Assembly (NCBI GenBank): GCA_018066065.1
Contig: JAGHSC010000042.1
Span: forward strand, 1-15,510
Reading direction: 5' to 3'
DNA length: 15,510 bases
DNA from: Candidatus Cryptobacteroides faecihippi
Lineage (GTDB): Bacteria; Bacteroidota; Bacteroidia; Bacteroidales; UBA932
The notes beneath the pieces were generated by a model. The model saw only the letters and a program-made list of their open reading frames with translations, had not been told where the DNA came from and did not search any database. Positions 7,718-14,522 of the stretch are shown here, one piece after another. The position numbers were made by a program, and so were the translations under genes. How positions within the stretch are numbered: the stretch's first letter is position 1; each line of letters starts with the position of its first letter.

Positions 7718-9390
7718 AGGAAGAGAAGCATTAGGATCTGGGCCGAGATGACCCTGATGAACATGGAAAGTGGATAGACCGTGGCGTAGGCCTCCGAAGC
7801 CTCATCCTCGTCAGAGTTCGAGTTGACATAGGTGAGGGCCATGGGATTGGCCATGGCAGCGCAGAGGGTTCCTGCCGTCTGCGCGTAGTCCATCCTGCCG
7901 AAGCGGGACTGGAGGAAACCGCAGACCAGGACCGGCAAGGTCGCGATTGCGAGGCTGACAAGGACCCAGATCAATCCATGGAAGGAGAAGACAGTGTCCA
8001 CAAATCCATGGCCGGCCCCGAATCCAAGGCAAGCCAGGTACATCACGATGCCGATCTGGCGTATCATGAGGTTGGCACTGCGTGTCGTGTAGGTGGAAAG
8101 ATGGATCCTAGGGCCGAAGGCACCCATGAGGATACCGACGATGATAGGTCCTCCGGCAATTCCAAGCTTGACCGGGAATGACATGCCGGGAATGGCAATC
8201 GGTATCGAGCCAAGGATGACACCAAGGAAGATTCCGATGAAGACTGCGACAAGGTTCGGATTCCTGAGTTCCTTCTCCTCATTTCCAAGGATCTCGCCGA
8301 CCTTGGCGATCGCCGTCTCAGTGCCGACTACGGTTAGACGGTCGCCGAGCTGGAGTCTGAGGCCCGGAGGGGCAACCAGCTCGATGCCGGCCCTTCCAAC
8401 CCTCGTGATGTTGATGTCGAATGAGTTGCGGAGATGCAGAGATCCGATCTTGACACCGTTGAGTTCCCTCTTCGTGACAAGAACGTGCTTGGAGACGAGG
8501 TTGCTGCCGTCGATGTGGTTCCAGTCGATGTCTGGTCTGTTCCAGTCAGTGGATTCCTTCTCGCCGAAGATGATCCTGAACCTGTCCACATCGTCCCTGT
8601 GCAGGACAGCGAGCAGATGGTCGTCCTTCTCGATGACGGTGGCCGCCGAAGGGATGATGATCTTTCCGGCCTTCCACAGCCTTGAGATGATGATGTGCCT
8701 GTCGGTAAGCTTGTTCACATCGGCGATGGTGATTCCGAAGACGGCTGGGTTGCTGACGTGGAACTCTGCGATGTAGGTGTCTGTCTGGGTCTCCTTCTTC
8801 TTGTCCTTACCTTTCATGAAGACTCTGAGTACGATCATGCTGGCAAGGACTCCGACCACACCGAGAGGATACCCCACAGCACAGGCAGATGCCATGTTGT
8901 TGGCTTCCTGGAGGGCGCCGGGATGGACCTCCAGGAGTGTATGCTGGGCGGCACCGAGCATCGGAGTGTTCGTTGCGGCTCCGCAGAGAAGTCCCATGCT
9001 GTCAGGATAGGAGACACCGCAGAGAAGCCCGGCGGCAATGGCTGTGACTGTCGTGAGCACGATTGCCATGAGTCCGTACAGGTTGAGCTTCAGACCGCCC
9101 TTGCGGAGCGAGGTGAAGAAACCGGGACCGACCTGGACACCCAGCGAATAGACAAACAGGATGAGTCCGAAGTTCTGCGCAAACTGCACCATGCGTGCAT
9201 CGGCGACGATGGAAAGACGGTCGCAGATCTCTCCGAAGAAGATGCCGGCGAAGAACACGAAGGCAACACCGAGCGAAACCGACTTGACCTTCACCTGGCC
9301 AAGCGCAAGCCCGACAGCGGAAATGACAGCTATCAGGAGAACCGTCTGAAGATAGGACGGTTGGAAAAACAGTTCATGAAACCATTCCAT
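7714..9390 (-). CDS. Aspartate:alanine exchanger (AAE) family transporter with RCK_C domains
   Basis: 558 residues. The architecture is that of the AspT/YidE/YbjL family: about five helices (11-190), a central cytoplasmic part of two TrkA-C/RCK_C-like domains (about 205-290 and 295-370), then about five more helices (380-558). The two inverted family motifs are visible: GAATNTPMLGAAQ near 137-149 and GTLCAAMANPMALTY near 507-521. Characterised members exchange amino or dicarboxylic acids, but the substrate here is unknown. The reading frame is open further upstream, to 9636. I choose ATG 9390 (MEWFHELFF) because it gives the family's normal start, because upstream codons run through the promoters and the divergent gene, and because a perfect -7 box ends five bases before it. 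Translationally coupled to the MFS gene; divergent from the amidase gene. Confidence 0.92.
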   Translation of the reverse strand: MEWFHELFFQPSYLQTVLLIAVISAVGLALGQVKVKSVSLGVAFVFFAGIFFGEICDRLSIVADARMVQFAQNFGLILFVYSLGVQVGPGFFTSLRKGGLKLNLYGLMAIVLTTVTAIAAGLLCGVSYPDSMGLLCGAATNTPMLGAAQHTLLEVHPGALQEANNMASACAVGYPLGVVGVLASMIVLRVFMKGKDKKKETQTDTYIAEFHVSNPAVFGITIADVNKLTDRHIIISRLWKAGKIIIPSAATVIEKDDHLLAVLHRDDVDRFRIIFGEKESTDWNRPDIDWNHIDGSNLVSKHVLVTKRELNGVKIGSLHLRNSFDINITRVGRAGIELVAPPGLRLQLGDRLTVVGTETAIAKVGEILGNEEKELRNPNLVAVFIGIFLGVILGSIPIAIPGMSFPVKLGIAGGPIIVGILMGAFGPRIHLSTYTTRSANLMIRQIGIVMYLACLGFGAGHGFVDTVFSFHGLIWVLVSLAIATLPVLVCGFLQSRFGRMDYAQTAGTLCAAMANPMALTYVNSNSDEDEASEAYATVYPLSMFIRVISAQILMLLFL

Positions 9391-9395
9391 AGGTG

Positions 9396-9403
9396 CAAAT
9401 TTA
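9396..9403 (-). promoter_or_regulatory. Leftward promoter of the exchanger-MFS operon
   Basis: The minus strand reads TAAATTTG, an exact TAnnTTTG -7 box, only five bases before ATG 9390. A TTTT that could serve as the -33 element lies about 20 bases upstream. The position implies a leaderless or nearly leaderless transcript. Confidence 0.6.
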
Positions 9404-9438
9404 CACACTTTTGCAGACATTGGAAAAGAGCGATTGTG

Positions 9439-9446
9439 TATATTTG
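9439..9446 (+). promoter_or_regulatory. Rightward -7 box of the amidase gene
   Basis: TATATTTG matches TAnnTTTG exactly and lies 26 bases before ATG 9473, leaving a leader of roughly 20 bases with no Shine-Dalgarno site. No clear -33 TTTG stands at the usual distance. Its presence argues against a TTG start at 9434, which would place the promoter inside the coding sequence. Confidence 0.55.
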
Positions 9447-9472
9447 TGCCGATAAAGACACAAATACCACAG

Positions 9473-10567
9473 ATGAAAGCACCAGTATCCATCATCTCCG
9501 CAGCCATTCTGATCAGCATCGCCTTCAGCGCGGAAGCCTCCAGGCCAGAACGCACAAACCCCGCAAGACTCCTGAAGGACACACGCCAGGAAAGGACGGT
9601 AGGCGGGATCGAAGTCATCGATGACTGCTTCAGCACAATGACCTACCGCGCAGACTACAGGCTTGACAAGCTCCTTGAAAGGGGCTGCGCCGGCACCGCT
9701 CCCCTGCTCGGGTTCATCGGAGAGGAGCTGCTCGACATGGCAGCCATGCAGGGAGAACTGCGCGCCGCATGCTCGGCATTCACATGCAGGACGCCCAAGG
9801 GAGACGTGCTCTTCTGCAGGAACTTCGACTACCCTTTCAAGGCTCCAAGCGAGATGCTGGTCCGCGTGCCGGCAAAGGTCAGCGGCGGGAACGCTTCCCT
9901 CTCCATCGCCTCCCTCAATTTCCTTGAATATTCAAAAGGGCAGCTGCAGGATGGCAGGACAGACCTTTCCAAGCTGGTCGGAGCGCCCTACGCGCTGATG
10001 GACGGCATGAACGGCAAGGGACTGGCAATCTGCGTGCTCGAGGTCGACGGAATGGGGGCACAGCAATTCGACAAGTCTAAGAAGGCCATCTCCACAAGCG
10101 TGGCCATGAGGCATGTGCTCGACCACGCCTCGAATGTGGACGAGGCCGTCGAGATCTTCAGGGAACACAACTTCTTCGCCCATGGAACAAGGCAGAAGAG
10201 CAGCTACCACTTCTTTGTCGCCGACCGCAGCGGCCGCTCTGTCGTCATCGAATATGTGCTCCCGGGAAAGTTCCGCGGCCCTCGCAGCGGAGAATCATTC
10301 GAGATGAAGGTGTTCGAAGTCAGCAGCGAGGCGAACAACTACATCTGGCAGGACTGGGACAATCCAAAGGAAAGCCACACGCGCGACAACGCCATGAAGG
10401 CAGCCCTGATGGCTTCCAAGGGCGTTCTGGACGAAAGCCAGGCCTGGAAACTTCTCGGGCAGGCAGCCCAGGGGCACACCCGCTGGTCCGTCATCTACAA
10501 CCTGACCAAAAGGACGGCAGACATAAGCTGGGAGTTGAGCGGACGCACCGAGCATTTCAAACTCTAG
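9473..10567 (+). CDS. Secreted linear amide C-N hydrolase (C45/choloylglycine hydrolase-type Ntn hydrolase)
   Basis: 364 residues from ATG 9473. A signal peptide covers about residues 1-22. A polar segment of about 77 residues then precedes C100 in AACSAF, which I take as the autocatalytically exposed N-terminal nucleophile. Downstream come RNFDY (116-120), resembling the RNxDW/Y element of this fold, and the MNGKGLAICV strand typical of the family. Such enzymes cleave non-peptide amides: bile-salt amides, penicillin V, N-acylethanolamines, ceramides or acyl amino acids. Bacteroidota bile-salt hydrolases usually have Cys directly after the signal peptide. The long prosegment points instead to the acyltransferase, acid-ceramidase or NAAA-like side of the family, so I do not assign bile-salt hydrolysis. 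It is divergent from an amino-acid exchanger, which could handle a released product (inference). The gene ends in TAG ten bases before a hairpin terminator. Confidence 0.82.
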   Translation: MKAPVSIISAAILISIAFSAEASRPERTNPARLLKDTRQERTVGGIEVIDDCFSTMTYRADYRLDKLLERGCAGTAPLLGFIGEELLDMAAMQGELRAACSAFTCRTPKGDVLFCRNFDYPFKAPSEMLVRVPAKVSGGNASLSIASLNFLEYSKGQLQDGRTDLSKLVGAPYALMDGMNGKGLAICVLEVDGMGAQQFDKSKKAISTSVAMRHVLDHASNVDEAVEIFREHNFFAHGTRQKSSYHFFVADRSGRSVVIEYVLPGKFRGPRSGESFEMKVFEVSSEANNYIWQDWDNPKESHTRDNAMKAALMASKGVLDESQAWKLLGQAAQGHTRWSVIYNLTKRTADISWELSGRTEHFKL

Positions 10568-10576
10568 AAAAAAAAG

Positions 10577-10606
10577 GAAAAGGGATGGCCGAGGCCACCC
10601 CTTTTC
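10577..10606 (-). terminator. Rho-independent terminator of the SusCD operon, possibly bidirectional
   Basis: Two arms (10577-10590 and 10593-10606) pair GAAAAGGG with CCCTTTTC and TGGCC with GGCCA, with one A-C mismatch and a very small loop. On the minus strand the hairpin is followed by CC and then eight T (plus-strand A run 10568-10575), a strong intrinsic terminator for the leftward operon. For the rightward amidase gene the hairpin is present, but the only T run forms part of the stem, so termination may be weaker. Confidence 0.85.
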
Positions 10607-10629
10607 TCATGATATCCGTTTCCGGAAGC

Positions 10630-12240
10630 CTAGTAGGCAATCTTGTAGCCAGTGTAGTTGGCGACCTTGCCGTACTTGAAGTTCACGTCCACGATCTTGC
10701 CAGGGACACCGCTGACATGAGCGGCGAGGATGCCGTTGTCGACCTTCTCTGGATCGATGTTGCTCTGGCGGATGCCGTTGACGATCGTCGTGCTGATGTT
10801 GCAGATGAAGACATGGCCATCCTCGAACGAGATTGCAAGCTGTGAGGCATTGCCGTTCTGGTCGATGCCGACGACGTCGCCTGAAGGCGCATTCTCATCC
10901 TTGCTGAAGTCACGGTAAAGGTAGACCTTTCCATCGGTAGGATAGAAGAAGTAGACCTTCTTGCCCACGCTGAAGAACACGTGAGGGTTGTTGGCGAAGT
11001 TGGTGCCGGTTCCGTGAGGCATGCAGAAGACGGTCTTGTCGGTGATGCCTGCTGAAGCAGGGATGGTCTTCTGTGCAGGAGTGGTGACGGTGATCTTGTG
11101 CGTTGCGGTAGCGTAGGTCAGCAGGCCGGTCTCGACGGTGTAGACGCCACCTCTCTCAAGAACCTGGAGCAGGTTGCTCTTGTAGCTTGAGATGTTGTAC
11201 GTCTCAGCATACTTGAGGTTCACGTCCGCAGCCATGCCGGTGCACCAGTTGTAGCCATCAGGGAACTTGGCGGTGCAGACGAACTCCGGGATGGAGTAGG
11301 TCGTGGTCGTGGCGTGGAAGTAAGCCAGCCATCTTCTCTTCAGGGAATCATAAAGCGGGAGATAGTAGGTGTTGTCTCCAGGATAGGTGCAGTAGGTGAT
11401 CCTGTAGTCTCCGACAGCCATCGGATAGGCCTGAGGAGAGAAGAAGAGATTCTGGAATGTTGCCGAAGAAGAGGTCGGAGTCGGAGAAGTCGGCCAGATG
11501 CGGTCGTAGATCAGACCGTTGTTGGAGATGAGAAGCTCCGCGCTCCTGTTGTTGTAGGCCACGAATGCAGCGCCGAACTCACCACCCTCGTCAGGATACT
11601 TCTCGCCGATGAACTCGTACTTGAGCTCGCTGGCCTTCTTGAAGTTCCATCCTTTGACCTCGATAAGGTCCTTTCCATTGTTGGACTGGACGAGCACCTG
11701 GTCGGACTTCGCGATGTTGTGTACGGAAAGCCTCTGCGGATTGGTTCCGAGAGAGACACCCGGGTTGGCCTCGGCGAAGACATCCGGATAGAGATCGAAG
11801 CTGGTCATGTGGATGAAGCTCAGCTTTGAGCTGTGGTCATCACCCTCGGAAAGGACGAGCCAGCCGAGAGAGAAGAGAGTAGAGACGGTACACTTGAAGT
11901 CCTGACCGAAGACGACTCCTGTCTTCTTGTCCTTCATCTGGAAGGTAAGATAGGCGTCACCCGTGTTCTGGAACTTGTACCTGAGGACTCTTTCGGTGCT
12001 GATGGTCTCGAAGCCCTCGAGAGTCCACACGTAGGTGTAGTCATTCTCGCTGGTTCCGTCCCACTCGATGACAGGCTCGAAGACACTCTCCTCACCCACG
12101 GCGAAGGCCTTGGTGTCATCGGCGAGAATCTTCACTCCCGGAACATCGAACTGATAGCTGGTAGAGTCATCCTTGTAGCAGCCGGTGAAAGCAAGCGCAG
12201 AGGCTGCAAGTGCAATGATGCAAGCAAATGTCTTTTTCAT
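10630..12240 (-). CDS. PKD-like family lipoprotein of the SusCD locus
   Basis: 536 residues from ATG 12240. The signal peptide ends in the lipobox FTGC with lipidated C21. The N-terminal part (about 25-125) is a PKD/Ig-like beta sandwich, with YTYVWTLEG and an LRYKFQNTGDAYLTFQ strand pattern typical of PKD repeats. The remainder, rich in aromatic and small polar residues, is the extension found in PKD-like lipoproteins encoded next to susD and DUF4843 genes. It probably sits on the cell surface and helps capture the ligand of the SusCD transporter; the ligand is unknown. An in-frame ATG at 12255 exists, but a GGAGG site at 12249-12253 is correctly spaced only for 12240. Last gene of the operon: it ends in TAG, with the terminator about 25 bases beyond. 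Confidence 0.85.
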   Translation of the reverse strand: MKKTFACIIALAASALAFTGCYKDDSTSYQFDVPGVKILADDTKAFAVGEESVFEPVIEWDGTSENDYTYVWTLEGFETISTERVLRYKFQNTGDAYLTFQMKDKKTGVVFGQDFKCTVSTLFSLGWLVLSEGDDHSSKLSFIHMTSFDLYPDVFAEANPGVSLGTNPQRLSVHNIAKSDQVLVQSNNGKDLIEVKGWNFKKASELKYEFIGEKYPDEGGEFGAAFVAYNNRSAELLISNNGLIYDRIWPTSPTPTSSSATFQNLFFSPQAYPMAVGDYRITYCTYPGDNTYYLPLYDSLKRRWLAYFHATTTTYSIPEFVCTAKFPDGYNWCTGMAADVNLKYAETYNISSYKSNLLQVLERGGVYTVETGLLTYATATHKITVTTPAQKTIPASAGITDKTVFCMPHGTGTNFANNPHVFFSVGKKVYFFYPTDGKVYLYRDFSKDENAPSGDVVGIDQNGNASQLAISFEDGHVFICNISTTIVNGIRQSNIDPEKVDNGILAAHVSGVPGKIVDVNFKYGKVANYTGYKIAY

Positions 12241-12248
12241 TGTTCGTT

Positions 12249-12253
12249 CCTCC
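12249..12253 (-). promoter_or_regulatory. Ribosome binding site deciding the PKD-like lipoprotein start
   Basis: The minus strand reads GGAGG, eight bases before ATG 12240. The alternative ATG at 12255 lies upstream of the site and has no such sequence, so translation should begin at 12240. The site lies in the short gap just after the TAA stop of the DUF4843 gene. Confidence 0.7.
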
Positions 12254-12257
12254 ATAA

Positions 12258-12947
12258 TTACTGTCCGACTGCAACTGTCATGGCTGTACCGTTAGCCTCC
12301 TTGACGGTGTTTCCTGCAGCAGCCTGGTCTGCAAGCCACTGCTTGAAGATCAGTGCATAGTACCTGATCTCGGCATTCGTGCAGCCATCGAGGTCATGAC
12401 CGATCACCTTGAGAAGGGTCTTGTACTTGAGGTCGCTGTAGGTTCCGAGATAGTAGGAAGTCACGGATGAAGTCCACCAGTCAGGCTTGACGATGGCATT
12501 GTGCACATGAAGCACACGGTGTACCCTGTTTGAAGGGCCAAGCTTGAAGACTTCATTCTCGACGATGTCGAGAGCGATGGTCAGAGTGTCCGTGTCGAAC
12601 TTCTCGGAGTACTTCAGCTTGAGGAAGAAGGTGTCCTTCACGGCCTTTGGTGCGAACTCGAAGCTTGAAGGAAGCTCGAAGTCGGAATCAGAGGCGGTGG
12701 TACCGCTCTTTGAGACCTTGATGCCGTACTTCTGTGCAGCCTCGCTGAAGCCTGAAGCCTGGAGGATCACAGGGTACTCAACGACATCGGCGCCGCCATA
12801 GGTCATGAATGAGACATAGGAAGTGTCCGCATTGAAATAAAGGTAGCGGTCGGAAGTAAGGTCATCATACTTCTGGATGTCGATCTGCTCGCAGGCACAG
12901 ATTGCCGCCGCTGCGGCGAAGATTGCGATAAATGTCTTTCTTTTCAT
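12258..12947 (-). CDS. DUF4843 domain lipoprotein of the SusCD locus
   Basis: 229 residues, a normal length for DUF4843 proteins. A signal peptide ends with cysteines at 17 and 19; C19 in ICAC is the likelier lipidated residue. The body is beta-rich with features of this family: an early YLYFN strand, then DTFFLKLKYSEKFDTDTLTIALDI, and a C-terminal WWTSSVTSYYLGTYSDLKYKTLL region. The molecular role is undefined; the genes are found almost only downstream of susD, so it is probably a surface accessory lipoprotein of the importer. It starts 12 bases after the susD stop, and the next gene follows within 17 bases, so it lies inside the operon. Identity rests on sequence character and the strongly conserved gene order. 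Confidence 0.82.
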   Translation of the reverse strand: MKRKTFIAIFAAAAAICACEQIDIQKYDDLTSDRYLYFNADTSYVSFMTYGGADVVEYPVILQASGFSEAAQKYGIKVSKSGTTASDSDFELPSSFEFAPKAVKDTFFLKLKYSEKFDTDTLTIALDIVENEVFKLGPSNRVHRVLHVHNAIVKPDWWTSSVTSYYLGTYSDLKYKTLLKVIGHDLDGCTNAEIRYYALIFKQWLADQAAAGNTVKEANGTAMTVAVGQ

Positions 12948-12959
12948 CTCTGTCTGCGT

Positions 12960-14510
12960 TTAGAATGATGTCTCACTTGTAGGGATAGGAAGCACGTACC
13001 ATCCTTCAGGAAGCTTCTTGCGGGCAGGTGTACCATCGTACATGGTCGGCCAGTTGAGTTTCTTGAGGAATGTGTAGGTGGTACCTCTCTGGATGCAGTC
13101 CCTCTGGACCTCATCCACAAGGATGTTCATGAATGAATCCAGGTCGTCGGCAGAGAGGAGTGCGGTACATCCGCGGGCGTCGCGAACCTTCTTGATGAGA
13201 GCCATTGCACCGGCGATGTCTCCCTTGCGGGCAATCGCCTCAGCCTTGATGAAGTACATCTCCGGAAGCTCGATGACAGGAAGGAGCGGGATGCTGTACT
13301 TGATGTTGTCTGAGGAAGTCGACTTCATCGTGTAGTCCTGGTCATCCCAGACCCTGTACATGAATGTGTCAGGATTGTAGAGAGTCGTGAAGCGGTAGTC
13401 GTTTGTCTGGTCGTCGAAGAGGCTCTCAGGGGCAACGATCCTGTTGTAGGTGGTACCGACAGCGGTTGAATACTTGTCGCAGACCTTGTCGTTCCAGAAC
13501 GAAAGGATAGGTTCCGGACGGCGCTTGTAGTCGATCTGGTTGTAGCCGTAGTTGGTGCTAGGCTTGGTGTTCTTGCTGTTGAGAGTGAACGAGAAGACAG
13601 TGCAGTAAGTCTCGTCGAGGATCATGTCTGCATACTTCTCGGCGTTGTCGAAGTCTCTCATGTAGGAATAGACCCTGGAGAGGAGAGCGATCGAAGCCCA
13701 GTAGTTGAAACGGCAGCAGCGCCTTGCGAAGAAGCCGTTTCCAAAGGCATTCTCCCTCTTCTCGCCGGTCATGTTCGGAGCACCGACACCCTGGAAGAAG
13801 TAGTAGTCCATGTTGTTGAGTTCCTTTCCTCCCGAGATGAAGTGGCTGGTTGACATCAGCTCGTCCACATCGATCGGTTCGAGAGTCTTCATCGCATAGG
13901 TGAGGTCGTCGATGACGTTCTTGAGGAAGTCAGCCGAAGAGGCGTAGACAGGCGCGAGGGTTGGATATTCCTTCACATAAGGAAGGGCGGTGCCGTTGAA
14001 GCCTGTGACAGGGGCAGCAACGAAGAGTGAGTAGAGCTCGAAGTGGAAGAGAGCCCTCATTCCAGTCGCCTCCGCCTTGATCATGTCCTTCTCCCATGAA
14101 TATTCAAACTCGCCCGGATCTGCCCCTTCGATCTCCTGGAGAAGGTTGTTGCAGTTGGCGATTGCATTGTAGGCGGTGGACCAGATGCTGTTCAGGGTGG
14201 ACATTGTCTGGCCATCTGAGAAGACATCGTGCTGGAGCGGTCCGCGGTACTTAGGTACTGCGGAGCCCGCCTGGTAGTTCCATGAAAGGGAGCTCTTGAG
14301 ACCCCAGGTGAGTTCCTGGCCCCAGAGGCTGGTGCTGGCCGCCTTCTCGTAGATGCCGACAAGGGCGGTCCTGTAGCCTGCAGTGGTAGCGAAAGCATCT
14401 TCAGCGAAGATTTCCTGTCCGGAAGTGACATCGAGCCACTTGTTGCATGATGCGAGGACGGAAGCTGCGCCGAGAATCAGTATTGAAGCGTATCTTGTAA
14501 TTCTTTTCAT
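12960..14510 (-). CDS. SusD/RagB-family nutrient-binding outer membrane lipoprotein
   Basis: 516 residues, a typical SusD length. The lipobox LASC lipidates C22, followed by the family opening CNKWLDV. The N-terminal half is helical (TPR-like, e.g. FATTAGYRTALVGIYEKA), and the chain ends with the common SusD finish of a GWYVLPIP segment. SusD proteins form the lid of the SusC barrel and present a glycan or peptide ligand to it; the ligand is not deducible here. It is coupled to susC: GGAGG lies seven bases before ATG 14510, directly after the susC TAA. Despite the damaged partner, this frame is intact, with codon use like its neighbours. Confidence 0.95.
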   Translation of the reverse strand: MKRITRYASILILGAASVLASCNKWLDVTSGQEIFAEDAFATTAGYRTALVGIYEKAASTSLWGQELTWGLKSSLSWNYQAGSAVPKYRGPLQHDVFSDGQTMSTLNSIWSTAYNAIANCNNLLQEIEGADPGEFEYSWEKDMIKAEATGMRALFHFELYSLFVAAPVTGFNGTALPYVKEYPTLAPVYASSADFLKNVIDDLTYAMKTLEPIDVDELMSTSHFISGGKELNNMDYYFFQGVGAPNMTGEKRENAFGNGFFARRCCRFNYWASIALLSRVYSYMRDFDNAEKYADMILDETYCTVFSFTLNSKNTKPSTNYGYNQIDYKRRPEPILSFWNDKVCDKYSTAVGTTYNRIVAPESLFDDQTNDYRFTTLYNPDTFMYRVWDDQDYTMKSTSSDNIKYSIPLLPVIELPEMYFIKAEAIARKGDIAGAMALIKKVRDARGCTALLSADDLDSFMNILVDEVQRDCIQRGTTYTFLKKLNWPTMYDGTPARKKLPEGWYVLPIPTSETSF

Positions 14511-14517
14511 GATCTTT

Positions 14518-14522
14518 CCTCC
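14518..14522 (-). promoter_or_regulatory. Ribosome binding site of susD
   Basis: The minus strand reads GGAGG within AAGGAGGAAAG, seven bases before ATG 14510 and touching the natural TAA stop of susC (14523-14525). It suggests coupled translation of susC and susD, in contrast to the promoter-proximal genes of the window, which lack Shine-Dalgarno sites. Confidence 0.7.

Noticed and set aside
9434..9472. TTG start for the amidase gene
   Set aside because: It would place the TATATTTG promoter box inside the coding sequence and put 13 residues in front of a good signal peptide.
8695..9624. Long rightward reading frame of 309 codons opposite the exchanger gene
   Set aside because: The protein is extremely rich in H, D, E and G with no domain. 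It is the antisense shadow of a clearly coding membrane protein in GC-rich DNA.
9391..9636. Upstream extension of the exchanger gene to 9636
   Set aside because: The added 82 residues are polar and unlike the family. They run antisense through the amidase signal peptide and cover both promoters; ATG 9390 gives the normal family start.
9473..10567. Naming the amidase a bile-salt hydrolase
   Set aside because: The nucleophile C100 sits after a long prosegment rather than directly after the signal peptide, and bile-salt-specific residues cannot be confirmed by eye.
362..14106. Avoidance of AGTACT (created by GAG-TAC-TCN) as the cause of the GAATATTCA spelling
   Set aside because: AGTACT occurs several times in the window (near 3115, 4545, 7071 and 12607), so it is not avoided.
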